Shown here one piece after another: positions 1-29,100 of a DNA stretch of 64,000 nucleotides. The notes below the pieces were generated by a model. That model did no database searches. It was not told the origin of the DNA and was given only the letters and a program-made list of their open reading frames with translations. Origin of the DNA: Rhyzopertha dominica (Eukaryota; Arthropoda; Insecta; Coleoptera; Bostrichidae); the NCBI GenBank assembly GCA_025024175.1, contig QCXZ01000064.1:6138001-6202000 (forward strand), in the 5' to 3' direction. Numbering within the stretch: position 1 is the first letter of the stretch; each line of letters opens with the position of its first letter. The translations under genes were made by a program, and so were the position numbers.

Positions 1-809
1 CACTTAATTTGTTGGTATTAAAATGTAAATAACACTCTTTGTTGAACTTGGAAGATATATCAGTATATAATATACTAATTTTTGTAATATTGAATTTATA
101 TGACTGAAAATTTGAAACGGCCAATTCGAACCAGAGTTAACTATATACAGGTCTTTTAATGTAATTTTTAAATTCCCCATTAAATTCATTGTTATAGAAA
201 TCTAGTACATTAATATTTTGATTTAAACGTTAAAATGAGTATTATTGGTACAAAGTGAAAGGTGTTGCTGACCAAAATGCAAGCTTATTGTCTATAGACA
301 AAAACATAGCTTAGTGTTGCAGGTATTTTTTTGCTGCTGGTTTGACAGTTGCCTTTTATTTTTAGTCAAGAGTGCTTATTTAAATTCGTTTTATTAATTT
401 ACTTGACTGCATCATAATTTCTTACATTTATATTCTTTGATACTGATGATGGCTTGTTACGCAAAAGCGCTTTACCTTGCAATAAAATAAAGTGTATTTG
501 CATGTGGCGAGCTTGTTTTCCCAGAAGCAATTCAAGAAATCCATCAATTAATTACGTATTTTTAGCCATCCAAGGTGAAATTGTGTTCATTTCAAGAAAC
601 ATTTATTTATTAAAAAGTAAACCATAAAAATAATAAAAGATTCTTGAAAGTTATGCAGCCAATCAACTCATGCATTGTGTTAGGTGAGTTACCTATCAGC
701 TAGGCGAATTATGAAACAAATAATTATGTAGTTTGTAATTACTTTTCTTGATATGTGCGATGCATTCTTCAATATTTACTGAGTTATTATCATTTTTGCT
801 CCTTTCCAG
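1..809 (+). other. Intron or upstream DNA of the cuticle protein gene
   Basis: AT-rich sequence with no coding exon that I can support. It ends in a polypyrimidine tract and an AG at 808-809, directly before the cuticle protein exon. The earlier exon(s) of that gene, with the signal peptide, should lie before position 1. Confidence 0.5.
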
Positions 810-1169
810 GATGCCGCTGGTAACAAAATCGGCTCCTACAGCTACGTCGCCCCCAACGGCCAGGTCATCTCCGCAAACTACGTTGCTGACGGTCTGGGTT
901 ACCGCGTTGCCTCCAACGCCCTCCCTGTAGGTCCAGCAGCCATCGGAGACACCCCCGAAGTGTCTGCCGCACGTGCCGCCCACCTGGCCGAACACGCCGC
1001 TGTTAAATCGCGATCCCGTCGATCCGTTGTTGCCCCGGCAGCAGTAACTTACACTTACGCTGCTGCCCCGTTGGCCTACGCAGCCCCGACAGCACCTTTC
1101 CTGCGTCCCGCGACTCTCACCACGATAGTGAACACGCCCGGATATGCGGTTTCGTACAGGGTGGATTAA
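810..1169 (+). CDS. Cuticular protein, RR (chitin_bind_4) family, last exon only
   Basis: Structural protein of the exoskeleton that binds chitin through a Rebers-Riddiford domain. The 119 codons visible start in phase 0 after an AG acceptor and end at TAA. They begin inside the RR domain (DAAGNKIGSYSYVAPNGQ, then YVADGLGYRV and ALP), closest to the RR-1 consensus, with the N-terminal part of the domain and the signal peptide missing. The tail has DTPEVSAARAAHLAEHAAV, a basic KSRSRRS cluster that looks like a processing site, and an Ala/Pro/Tyr-rich stretch ending YAVSYRVD. GC content is clearly higher than in the flanks, as usual for cuticle exons. It is partial only because the window starts inside the gene. 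The strand is opposite to Rbcn-3B. Confidence 0.9.
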   Translation, partial: DAAGNKIGSYSYVAPNGQVISANYVADGLGYRVASNALPVGPAAIGDTPEVSAARAAHLAEHAAVKSRSRRSVVAPAAVTYTYAAAPLAYAAPTAPFLRPATLTTIVNTPGYAVSYRVD

Positions 1170-1307
1170 ATTTAGTTTTTATTTATTTTCATGTTTGAAG
1201 GCACCTTAAACAGCCGGATTTTTCTGTGGTCGAAAGATAGGTTCGGAGTTTTTTTTTTGTCAACTTAAAACGAAAGTTTCCGTACAATTTGTATTTTTTT
1301 TTGTGAA

Positions 1308-1313
1308 AATAAA
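1308..1313 (+). terminator. Polyadenylation signal AATAAA for the cuticle protein gene
   Basis: AATAAA lies about 140 bp after the stop codon in a T-rich 3' UTR. Only the hexamer and its position support it. Confidence 0.6.
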
Positions 1314-2150
1314 TTATTTTGCGTTACTTTTTTTGTATTTGATTGTAACTTCATCAATATGTTAACAATTTTCAGAAGAATGGATTCGTAGTCCATATTT
1401 TATATTGCAGAATAGGAACCTACATGAAAAATATAATGCACCCGTGTTTTTAGCGTATTTTACACTTCAAAGAAGAGAAGCCGCTGTTGTCCGCCTGATG
1501 TACAGGGTGTTCCATATTTATTTATTACTTTTTTCTTGTGAGTTGAGCTGTACCATTACGATTTTTATATCGTCTTTTGTTTTAAACCTATAGCCAACTT
1601 TTGCATAATGATCCATTTCTTCAGTTCTCCATATCTCTATTGGGTGTGTAGATACAAAAAAAAACAGACATTTTTTTTNAACTTGGGTCAGGCAAATTTT
1701 GAGGTTCTTCNTCTTTGACAAAGATTACAGGTGTAATCGAAACGTCAGACTATTAACTTTTTGTCAGTGTTTTCAAGAGACAGCGATCTATCCGACAAAA
1801 TATTATCTTATATTATGGACACGGAAAGCATTCACCCTCGTATTTTTTATAGATATTTATATTTTGTATCCAGTAGCATACTCAGAATTTTTTTAGGGGA
1901 TCACATTTTTGAGATATAACACAAACTTATAAAACTTATAAAAAAATGTAATGCAACACAAACTTGCTTTACATTTTTTTTTGTATTTACATACACAAGC
2001 GAGAAAAAAGTTAGCCATAGCTTTAAAGTAAAAGACAATATAAAAATGGCGATAGTAATAATACAATTTATTAATTAGCACAAGGCTAGTATTTGATACA
2101 TTGAAAAATAACATTTATTAATTTATTTAATGTTCAATATGAATACACAA
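1314..2150. other. Intergenic, mostly unassigned repeat-like DNA
   Basis: AT-rich, without a supported gene. The stretch 1500-1515 reads TACAGGGTGTTCCATA, a type of short motif I associate with dispersed insect repeats. Two N bases lie near 1679 and 1711. The open frames here are short and show no recognisable family. Confidence 0.4.
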
Positions 2151-2189
2151 AAATAAAAAACCCAAAACAAATTAAACAATATTCGCATG

Positions 2190-3610
2190 CTACCCAGTGC
2201 CCTTAATATGTGACTTGAAGCATCTAAGAGATTTAGCAGATCTAACATGAAGTGGCAATGAATTGTACTTTATAAAAGCTTTAAAAAATAGAGATTTAGA
2301 AGCAGTTGCGTAAGTTCTATTCACAAAAAAATCACCAGCATTTCGAGTTTCATATTGATGAACATCGTGTGCCCTAACTATCATTTTTGTTAGGTAAGGT
2401 GGCATGAGATTATTTTTTATTTTATATATAAAGACCATCGTAAGATACAGCACCCTATCCGCAGTATTTAACCACTGTAGAGCAATCAACATAGTCTTAA
2501 TCGGCGTGAGCCTGGTACACTTTAGAATAATTCTCATTGCACGATTTTGAAGTTTTTGTAAGCAAGACATCTTGTTAAGGTTGAACTGAAACACTATCGA
2601 CACACAGTATTCAAAATGAGGTTGTATAATAGTTTTATATACTCTAATGGTCGTTTCCACAGAGAGGAATTTAGCCACTCTTGATAAAAAGAACAACTTT
2701 GCATGTAATTAAAGTGCTCATCAAACGATAACAAGCAGTCAATTGTGAGACCTAGGTATTTATATATTCTTACAATATCAATTCAACAATTGCAAATATG
2801 CAAATCTATTTTATCCAAATCTAAAAATTTATATTTGTTTTTAGTAGTCACAATCATACCCTTAGTCTTTGATACATTAAGCTTTAATCTATTTGAAGCT
2901 AGATACTGCTCTACCTTTGCAAGAGTTTTATTCATTTTTGCTATTGCTACATCTAAATTACAATCACTTCCAACAAGTAATGTATCATCTGCAAATAAAT
3001 TTACAAAATCACAACCAACAAACAAATCAATATCATTAATATATAGTGTAAACAACAGAGGCCCTATCACACTCCTGACTCTCTGTTTTCTACTACTTAA
3101 ATAATTTGCCAACCACTCGTGCACCTTTCCCTGAAAACCATATCGAAATAATTTTCTGAGCAGTATTGACCTGTCAATTGTCTCAAAAGCTCGCTTCAAA
3201 TCGAGAAAAACACAAACAATATACTTATTAGTACTAATATCGGCATAAAATTTACTGAGAGTCAACTGGAGGGCACTCTCATAAGAGTGATTTTGCCTAA
3301 ATTCGGATTGATAACTCAATAATATTTCATATTTTTCTACGTGCTGTAAGAGTTGTCTGTAAACTACCATTTCCAATATCTTCTCAACAACAGGCAAAGT
3401 ATTAATTGGTCTAAATTCACTGCACTCAATAGTGTTTGCCACCTTTGGTATAGGAAATATAGTACTAATTTTAATTAAGATGGGCACACAAGCACTAGAC
3501 AGTGAAATGTTAATGAAATTCAAAATAACAATAAAAAAAATAAAATAAGTACAGCTCAACTCACAACAATTAATTATTACAGTAATGTAGAAACCGCAAC
3601 CCTCTAGCAT
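2190..3610 (-). mobile_element. Decayed non-LTR retrotransposon (CR1/Jockey-type), reverse transcriptase and C-terminal part
   Basis: The minus strand encodes a reverse transcriptase segment. It reads SEFRPINTLPVVEKILE, then QSEFRQNHSYESALQLTL (RT motif region), CVFLDLKRAFETIDRSILL, VIGPLLFTLYINDI, and the catalytic LFADDTLL box, all between 2783 and about 3480. A second minus-strand frame (2190-2696) carries the typical C-terminal region: IQPHFEYC, LQKLQNRAMRIIL, then YETRNAGDFFVNRTY. The two parts are separated by a frameshift with stops, and the endonuclease and ORF1 are absent, so this is a 5'-truncated dead copy. It lies between the cuticle exon and the last visible Rbcn-3B exon, possibly inside a large Rbcn-3B intron. 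Confidence 0.85.
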
Positions 3611-3801
3611 TAATAGTTACCGAAATATCCTATAATTACAACAAAAATGGGACACTGTATCTTATTTTGCTTTTTGCTTACTATAAAAAATGTATCTGCT
3701 GTGCTTAAAATTGGGAATTAAATATATGTATATATAACTTAATGAACTCAGTTCCGTAAATAAATTTTACTATTATTAAGCAAAGCTTTCCCTTCACGTA
3801 C

Positions 3802-20649
<16,848 letters not shown>

Positions 20650-22101
20650 ATGAGGTGCCTGTACGACGTCCTTAACGTGCCCAGGGACGCTGATTTGGCA
20701 GAAATCAAGGCCGCCTACAAAAAACTGGCGTTGAAATGGCACCCCGACAAGAATTTAAACGACACCGAGTATGCCAAGCAGCAGTTCCTGTTGGTGCAGC
20801 AAGCGTACGAGGTTCTGAGCGACAGGCAGGAGAGGGCATGGTACGACAGTCACAGAGACCAGTTTTTGCATGGGTCTAGCTCCGGATACAAAGATAAATC
20901 CTTAGACGTGTACCAGTATTTCACCTCCACGTGCTTTAAAGGGTTCAACGATGAGGAGAACGGGTTTTACACGGTGTATCAAAAGGTTTTCGAACAAATC
21001 GCAAAAGAAGACATGGAACATATGGATAAGAAAGAGGAGTTTTGCAGCATACCGATGTTTGGGAATTCACAGAGCGATTACGAAGCTGTTGTCAAACCGT
21101 TTTACGATTATTGGATGGGTTACTCCACAAAAAGGGGCTACGCATGGCTGGATCCTTACGATTTGAATGCGGTGCATGATAGGCGAAGTGTTCGGCTAGT
21201 GGAAAAGGAGAACAAAAAAGTGCGGATGAAAGCAAAAAAAGAGAGAAACGAGGAAGTGCGGGCGTTGGTCGCGTTTGTGCGCAAACGTGATAGACGAGTG
21301 CAAGCTCAAGCGAGAGTATTGGAAGCAAAAAAATTAGAGAACAAGAACAAACAGGAAGAGTTGAAGCGACAACAGATAAGGCAACGCTTGGAAGAAATAA
21401 GCAGGGCAAACACAGAACCAGAATGGGCCAAGTTCGACAACGTCGAATCGGAATTGAAGGAGATAGAAAAAAATTTAGCTGCAGAATTCAACGAAGAGGT
21501 CACGGATTCGAATAGCGAAGAGGATGATGAAGATCTGTACTGCGTAGCATGCAATAAGACATTCAAAAATGCAAAGACTTTTAAAAACCATGAACTGAGT
21601 AAAAAACATCGAGAAAACGTTACGCTTTTAAAAAGTTCGATGCTGGACGAAGAAGAAGAAACTTCCGAACAAGATTCTTGTGGATCCGAACCAAATGATA
21701 GTGAATCAGACATTGAAATTCAAGTAAAAACCAAAAAGAAGCAGAAGAAATCAAAAAATACTATTAAAATTGTAAATTCAGATCATTCTGATTTAGATGA
21801 TGACATGTATCAACCGGAACAGCAAGAAAATGGACTAAACGTGCCTGAGAAACCGAAAAAGAAGAACCGGCGAAGAGCCAACAAAGAAAAGTCAAACACA
21901 GACTCAAACCATGTTGAAAAATCTACTAAATCAACAACGGTCGAAGGAGAAATAGACACCAGTCACTGCTGTGTCTGCTGCAAGGCGCAGTTCCCCTCGA
22001 AAAATAAGCTGTTTGAACACCTAAAGAAAACCGGACATAGCGTTTACTTACCTCAAAACAGTGGTGCGAAATGTAGGAAGAAAAATGTTAGAGAGAAATA
22101 G
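20650..22101 (+). CDS. DNAJC21: DnaJ homologue subfamily C member 21 (Jjj1-type)
   Basis: J-domain co-chaperone of Hsp70 that acts in cytosolic 60S ribosomal subunit maturation (yeast Jjj1). A single-exon frame of 483 aa opens at the first ATG after an upstream stop. The J domain is at residues 3-68 with the HPD motif at 31-33 (LKWHPDKN). A Lys/Glu-rich coiled-coil segment covers about 195-260, with the typical [24 protein letters not shown] block around 150-175. Two C2H2 zinc fingers follow: [15 protein letters not shown] (about 297-321) and [17 protein letters not shown] (about 440-463). An acidic Ser-rich linker lies between them. The human protein is 531-576 aa, so the length is normal. 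It is well-spaced from its neighbours and intronless in a region of long introns, which may reflect old retroposition. Confidence 0.95.
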   Translation: MRCLYDVLNVPRDADLAEIKAAYKKLALKWHPDKNLNDTEYAKQQFLLVQQAYEVLSDRQERAWYDSHRDQFLHGSSSGYKDKSLDVYQYFTSTCFKGFNDEENGFYTVYQKVFEQIAKEDMEHMDKKEEFCSIPMFGNSQSDYEAVVKPFYDYWMGYSTKRGYAWLDPYDLNAVHDRRSVRLVEKENKKVRMKAKKERNEEVRALVAFVRKRDRRVQAQARVLEAKKLENKNKQEELKRQQIRQRLEEISRANTEPEWAKFDNVESELKEIEKNLAAEFNEEVTDSNSEEDDEDLYCVACNKTFKNAKTFKNHELSKKHRENVTLLKSSMLDEEEETSEQDSCGSEPNDSESDIEIQVKTKKKQKKSKNTIKIVNSDHSDLDDDMYQPEQQENGLNVPEKPKKKNRRRANKEKSNTDSNHVEKSTKSTTVEGEIDTSHCCVCCKAQFPSKNKLFEHLKKTGHSVYLPQNSGAKCRKKNVREK

Positions 22102-22117
22102 TAATTTTGTTTGAGAA

Positions 22118-22123
22118 AATAAA
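22118..22123 (+). terminator. Polyadenylation signal AATAAA for DNAJC21
   Basis: AATAAA lies 17 bp after the stop codon and is followed by T-rich DNA, implying a very short 3' UTR. Confidence 0.6.
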
Positions 22124-24290
22124 ATGTTTGAATGTTATTGTTTGTATTTATTTTTTTTTTTGCTTTTTGCTTATGCACGGTGAGCACGTAGTTTAAAATT
22201 ACTTCTAAATGTGCAAAAAATGTTTGATTTTAATTTGTACACACAAAAATATTAAGGCAGTTTTTATGTCTTAACTATAAACATAAATATTATACATTTT
22301 TTATACTATTATATCGGAGTTGCAAATATTTAGTATTTAAATCAATTATATTTGCAAGCTTTTGATATCTAGTGTCAAAAAAGTATTTTTAAATTATTTA
22401 AAAATCAACACAGAAAATTAGTTTATCTAATTGTAAAAACTGTGTAAAATGAGAGAAGATAGAAATCTATCAAATTTGATGCTGAATTATAAAATAAAAA
22501 AATCGTACAATCATTCAAATACTTTTTAAGGGTAGTATTTGTGTTTAGTAAAGTATTTTAAACACAAAAGTATTTTGTGCAACTCTGTCATATACAATAA
22601 AGTGAGTTCAAATCAAGAAACAGTTAATAAAGACGAAAAATATTGATGCAGAATTTAGAAAAGGATACAAACTAAATGACCTTCAAAAATGGTCATTAAG
22701 CAATGCAGCATTTAAAGATTATAAAAAAGTAAATATTTCTGATAACTATAAAATAATTATCAAAACTATAAAATCTGTAGCTTCTGTCAATACTTATCAC
22801 ATCAGTTAACACTCCTGTAAAACTTAATTTATAAAAGTATTTTCCAATGACATTTTAAGAAAACCACTTTTCGACTGTCATTCTGGTTTTGAAATGATAT
22901 TCTCTTAAGTACTTAAAAGCTTATGTGCTGTACAGATGACACATTTTTTTTTAGTTAATAAGGCCAAAAAGGAAACATTTTGTCTATTTATTATAAATAT
23001 TAAAAATACAATAGCTAACATTACTAAATTGAATACTGATGCCACTTAAAGCAGAACTTGTTTCTTCATTTTAAAATAGAAAACTTTTCAAAACAATGCA
23101 TTGATGAATATCATTATTTTGACATCTTCAAAATAGCAAATCGCAAAAAAGGTAATAAACTTTTTAATGTCATCTTTTATTATTTTTATACTATTTTTCT
23201 TTATAAAATTGTTAGTAGAAGTATACAATTCGTTACAAAATCTTGTCTTTTAGTTACTTTGATGGATTACGTTATGGTAACAGCTACTTCATCGCCATAT
23301 ATTCATCTCAAGTTTTTTAACAAACTCACTTTCAAATATATTAGGTATGAAAATGTACCAATTTCAAGCGGTATAATTTATTGCATACTATACATTAGAT
23401 ATTATAAAAACAAGTACAAAACGTGTATACATAATTATTGTATATGAACATGTACTTATAATAACAATACGAAGTACAAAATATATCACGACTTACAAGT
23501 TAAGAGGCAGTACTATTATATGTAGTGTTGCATTTTTTTTGTATTATTACTGATATGATTTGTTTCAGAACTTAACAAAACAAGCGGCAGATTCAAAAAA
23601 AAGGTAAGTACAAACAGATTCAAATAGAAATAAAAGAGATACAAATACTTGTCTGTCTTTGGAAGCAATTCTTGGCCTTTTATATAATGAAAGACAGCAT
23701 GAAGGACTGATATGTCCAGAAAAATTTGAAAATTTTGTTCAAGGCACGATTACCTGAAAAAAATCACAAACATAACCAAGTTATAGCCCTCTTTGCTCAA
23801 TTTCTTTCTACTGAACTTTTGTTTCTTAAAATAATTTATTCAAATTTGGTATAAAGATGTATCTGATCATTCTACAAAAGACATGATATTTGCAATAGAG
23901 GGCACTCTAGGCGCTTCTTTATTATTTTGTTTTTGCGATTTCTTATGTGTTACTATTTATTAATATTTGCTCTTCATACTGTATTTTGTGCTGTTACTTA
24001 ATAAAATTTTATTGTTCTTGAGCGCCCTCTGTGACTTATATAAATTGTAAATATCCTGTGTTATTTACATTGATAAGATGTACCAAATTTGAATAATATT
24101 TTGAAAACCAAAAAAGCTGTTAAAAAATTGAATAAGGAAAAATAACTGAAGACTTGCACTAAGGTAAGTTAGTTTATTTTAACCCAGTGAAGTTACCCTT
24201 AATGTACGGCAGTAAAGCAATACTCTAAATTTTAAGGCACATTTCCCGAATTTTTCAATGATCAGACAAAAAAAATAAGGCACTTTACAG
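22124..24290. other. AT-rich intergenic DNA with one MITE
   Basis: No supported gene apart from the expected small first exon of the METTL26-like gene, which I cannot place. Candidate donor-like sites AAGGTAAGT lie near 23602 and 24161. The frame at 23058-23447 is open but AT-rich and matches no family I know. Confidence 0.4.
23839..24104. repeat. MITE-like inverted repeat
   Basis: The left arm holds TTATTCAAATTTGGTA and, about 55 bp further in, AGAGGGCACTC. The right arm has the reverse complements of TTATTCAAATTTGGTA (near 24082-24097) and AGAGGGCGCTC (near 24024-24034). Arms are about 85 bp and imperfect, around an AT-rich centre. I could not settle a target site duplication. Confidence 0.6.
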
Positions 24291-24903
24291 CCGCAAGCTC
24301 AGCCTTCCCGCCTCCGAGAGAAACAAACAGTTCATTCTGGAAGTCCTGCAAAAACATTTCGACACCACCAGACCCGGCAAAGTTCTGGAAATAGCCTCGG
24401 GGTCGGGTCAGCATGTCGCCTACTTCGCCCCGCACTTTCCCAACTTGACGTTTCAAACATCCGAGTACGACAAGGGCATGTTCGGCAGCATTAGGGCGTA
24501 CATCGAGGAAGTGCCTACGAAAAACGTTTTGCCGCCCGTCAACATTGACATTGCGCAAGATCCAAAAACATGGGGCCTCAGCGATCACCGTTACGATTAC
24601 ATGATCAACGTCAACATGGTACACGTGAGTCCTCCAAATTGCACGACGGGTCTGTTCAAGAACGGGACGAGTCTGTTGAAACAGGAAGGGATGTTGGTGA
24701 CCTACGGGCCCTACGCATACAACGGAGTCATAACTACTCAGTCTAACGTCGAGTTTGATAAGACTTTGAGGGCGCAGAATCCAGAGTGGGGATTGAGAGA
24801 TATTAAGGATATGGAGCGAATCGCGAAGGAGTATGGGGTTAAGCTCGTTAAAATGTACGATTTGCCAGCCAATAATAAATGTTTGGTTTGGCAGAAGTTT
24901 TAA
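24291..24903 (+). CDS. METTL26: METTL26 / UPF0585 family methyltransferase-like protein, main exon
   Basis: A predicted S-adenosylmethionine-dependent methyltransferase fold protein; the substrate is unknown. The exon opens after an AG at 24289-24290 and reads RKLSLPASERNKQFILEVLQ, then VLEIASGSGQHVAYFAPHFP (the SAM-binding glycine motif), INVNMVHVSP, LVTYGPYAYNG, NPEWGLRDI and DLPANNKCLVWQKF, ending at TAA. This is the whole conserved family body, about 203 codons. An in-frame stop at 24259-24261 and no ATG before the exon body show that a short first exon encoding only the first residues lies upstream. An internal ATG at 24445 would delete the SAM motif and is not the start. Confidence 0.93.
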
Positions 24904-24980
24904 TAATCAAATGGTATTTAATGGTCTCGAATGTATTGCTGTGTTACTAATTAATTTTTCGAACGTATTATTTGTATTCC

Positions 24981-24986
24981 AATAAA
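24981..24986 (+). terminator. Polyadenylation signal AATAAA for the METTL26-like gene
   Basis: AATAAA lies 78 bp after the stop codon, followed by a GT/T-rich stretch. Confidence 0.6.
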
Positions 24987-25499
24987 TTATTGAGGTTGTA
25001 ATCTCTTGTGTCATATTTGGTTTCAAACTTAAAAGTAATTGTGTGTAGTTGATGCTACATTTTAAATACCAATTTGTTACGTGCCTACTACCAATTTAGG
25101 GAACATTTTGTTTGCTAGAACATAGCGGCAACGTTTTTAGTACATAGCTCGGAAGGTTTCATTAATGCAGCTGTAAAGTTCTACCAACGTAATGGCATAG
25201 TAAAGTTACTGTGTAATGGTCTAAAGCAATATCGCTCTCCTTTCTAACCACCAAGAAATATATTTTGTCTTTCATTATGGATACAAACTTTTCTGTACTT
25301 CTGAAATGAATTAAGTCATAAAATTTCAAACCAAATGCACTTTTCTTGCAAACATGTATGTGAAACTCGTAATATTGAGACGCACTATCGATTAGAGGAA
25401 ATAAAAAAATAAAAAGCTAACATTCAGTAAACCAGGGTTGTATTTATTTGCTATGTACATCATAGTCAACGGCGAGGTTTGTCTAAGAAGCACATATAT

Positions 25500-25790
25500 A
25501 TGCCAAAGACAAGGTAAAGGCAGCTAAAGCAGAGCAGTGGAGAAAGTTTGGAGAGAAAATGGAGGAAGATAAATACACCAATCAAAAACTATTCTTTGAA
25601 ACTCTCAAAAGAATGAAAGAAAACAACAGTGCTATAAAAAGATACATTAAAGACAGGAAATATACTAACCAAACCAGAGGCAATCGTACAAAGATGGAAA
25701 AAACATTTTGTCAAACTTCTAGAGGCAAATGAACCAGAAAAAATGACAGCCCAAGTAATGGAAGAAAGTTTAACAAAGAGGCAAAAAGAA
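25500..25790 (+). mobile_element. Non-LTR retrotransposon fragment (linker before the RT domain)
   Basis: The plus-strand translation KAAKAEQWRKFGEKMEEDKY, TNQKLFFETLKRMKENNSAI resembles the segment between endonuclease and reverse transcriptase of insect elements (W..FG.K.E.D...N.KLF...LK..RK). The frame shifts and stops soon after. It lies between METTL26 and LHFPL2. Confidence 0.6.
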
Positions 25791-26132
25791 TGACAAAGGA
25801 AAAATTTGCGTAGGAAATCCAGTAACAGTTGCATACCTTGACAGCAGAAGGTACAGGAGGCTGGCCAGAGAACATTGTTTTGCCGACAATATCATATGCA
25901 GTTATTTCTTGAATATTAATTTCTTTTAATGAGTATCAACAATTAACAACTTAATCTCCTCAAAAACCGATTTGTCATTGCATGCAAAAATATAAATATA
26001 ATTCAGAAACATTTTACATGGTTAAAAGTAACTAAACCATAAAATCAGCATAGAATTGAAATAAACTGTTATTCTACTTAATTTTTGGTTCCATATGTTG
26101 CAGTTTTTCAAATACTTGATGATTTATTTCTT

Positions 26133-29100
26133 TTACACCAAACATATTAATGTGTTTCCTTCATATATCTGATCCTGCACCTTGTCACTGCTTGTTGATT
26201 TTTCGGCCCAAACGGAGAGACAAGCTGCCGTTAATGTCAAGACTGTTCCCAATGCAGCGTAACACAAGCCACTGCCTATGAAACAATCGCCTAAATAAAA
26301 AGGTGATGCTTCTCTACTGCAAAGCTTCTGAACTCTGATTGATCCCCAAGCTGTCGGATACAGCATTACTCCGATGATGTAACAGATACCTAGAACAAGT
26401 TGTGTTTTTTTTTGTGAAAGATTGTAAATAACAACTCAGTAGTGGAGTAATTAAAAAAGATATGTACTCAATATTTATCCCTACAGAACAAAGATTATAC
26501 AAAAGATCAGGTAAATACAAATTGTAGTAGTTGTAATACAATGTATATCCCACAGAGGACAAAGTCCTGTTCGTAAGTCTGGTGATATACAGAGTGTCCC
26601 CGAAATACACCGACAACATTTGACAGGTGATAGAAAACACGATTTTAAACACTTATCAAATAAGCAAATGTTAAAAAACGTTTTGTTTTTGATATACAGG
26701 TTGTCAATAAATTAAAAACATATTTTTTTAAATGTAACTTTAAAACCCTGTATGTCTAAAACAAAACATTTTTGAAAATTTTTTTATTTGAAAAACAATT
26801 TTAAATCATATTTTTTTATCACATTTCAAGCGTTGGTTGTGATTTCACAAAATAATGAAGTCCTGTGTTTTTCAATAAAAACATGGATTTTTGAGAACTA
26901 AGCAGTTGTTTTACGGCAAAGATCAGAGAGGCATGTTTTCTTTACAATTGATTGGAGATTGTAAAACTGTTTTCGTTTTATCTAAAAATCTACATGGCTA
27001 AAAGTTCTATTAAAATTTGATATCTTTTATAGATCAGGAATAATTTGAATAAAATCATTTTCATAAATTGAACTTTAACACCATGTATATCAAAATCAAA
27101 ACATTTTTGGATCACCATAACTATATATAGAATAAACCATCATTATCCAGTACTGAATTATTATAAATTAAATGTAAGAAAAATAACTAATATAACAACC
27201 AAATGTGCCTAGCCATGCATCACTCTATCTTAACCATTTTATAACTCAAAAGCTAAATAAATAGTATCCACTTTCAGTTTTGCTTAACAAAATTAATATC
27301 TTTATCATCAATTCAATTATGAAACATTACAGCCAAAACTAAAATTATTAATCTATTTCTAAGATTTGTAAAATTTACATTGGTTTTGAACAGTTTTCGC
27401 ACTTTGTCCTTGAGCCATTTTTTTACTTCCCTTTTATTGTTCACAAGCATTTTAAGACGATTTTGTAAAAAATTATACAATTGCTGATTTTGGGTATTTG
27501 TATTTGTAGGCCCTTATTTCTAATATCCAATTTGACATTTTAAAATTCTTTTACAAGTTCCATATAGTGATAAGTTATTGATTAAGAGCAAATAATTGCT
27601 GTACACTTAATGGTCGTGAAGCCTCGGCAAGAGTGTTGAATCTTATTTTTTCTAAATATCCTGTTCTGTAATAATTTTTTTGTGTTTCTTGTTACTTTTT
27701 GTTTTGAGTGTATGAGTTTAATATAAAATTGTAGGCCTAAGTGCCAGTGTTATTGTAATACTGATTTGAGGTCAGTAAAAAACTATTTATGAAAAAAAAT
27801 GCCCTTGTTTTTAAAAAATACAAAGAATAGTATTTAGAATGAATAAGTTAAAAATATTATTTTCAATCACATATTATAAATTATTTGTGGCTTTTGTAAT
27901 AATCACTGTCCAAATATGCTTTCTTTGAGCCGTTTGCGATTATACTTATTTAAGTATTGAAATAAGTTCTTTAAAATTATTATACGGAAACTGAATGCGC
28001 ACGCCGTTTCAATACAAGAAATTAGTCCACGTTCTATTTTCTTGTACTGAATATCCATACTTCGTGTTAAAACTGCGCAGATCGATGCACACTAACCTGT
28101 TTTACTGTTTATAAACAAAACGTTCATAGAACCTACTTTTCGAACCTATGCAATAAGCAGGGTTGTGAGATTAGGCAGTTTTTGTACTGATATCGACGAA
28201 ATAAACTTTTGAATAGGGGCTATCTGTTATTTTGGGCTGACTTCCTACTACCAGCTAATTAATACATCAACATGAAACGCGGTTTTAGGCCTCTTAAAAT
28301 ACGTATATTGGTGTGAGTAAGCTTTTGACAACCCCGGGAACGTGATGTGTTGTCATGTTTTTGTAAATAATACGGAAGGAATGCTTTCACGGAATTGTGT
28401 ACCTTGTTTCCCTATTTTGTTATGGACAAGTTCAAACAATTTTTCAAATGAAGCAATGCTCATTTGTAGAAAATTTTTATATGCTGCTGGATCTTCTATT
28501 AGCAGCTCTTCTTTCAGCACATTTAAGAAGACATGAACATTCATTCTCTTTGCAATATCATTGTTAGTATCAACGCTGATGCATTTAATATTTTTTTTTC
28601 AGTCAACAGGCATTTTTTTACTTTTAAATACAAATTGTGGTAATTCAGGGTGACCACAATCACAAACAACACTAAAAGTAATTGTTTATGAGTGGGTTAC
28701 ATCTAAGATCTACTTTTCTCTAGCAGTAGAATAGACCTTATGTTGCATTTGCTATTGTATAAAGACGGAATTTAATAGATTACGGTTAGATTAGCTTTAT
28801 GTTGAGAAAATCACCATTAGAACTACAAAAATACTTATTGAAAAGAATTTGTAATTACAAATTGAGAACAAATCCCTACGCTTATTTCTTGTATTGCAAC
28901 GGCGAGCGCATCTAATTTTCAGTATGATAATTTTAAGAACTTATTTCAGTGCTTAAATAAGTACAGTGGCAAATGGCTCTTTGGTATGATTATTCTATTA
29001 TTGTTGAATGTGTCACTTAAACTAATCATACGTAAGAATGCATACAATTATGAAAGATAATTATCGCCTGAATTCATTTATAAATGAGCATACGTGATAT

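Noticed and set aside
23058..23447. 129-codon open frame between DNAJC21 and METTL26
   Set aside because: Composition follows the AT-rich background (F, I, Y, K, N), and no domain, splice pattern or family likeness is visible.
24445..24903. METTL26 starting at the ATG 24445
   Set aside because: This would remove the SERNK and SAM-binding EIASGSGQH parts that are clearly encoded in frame upstream.
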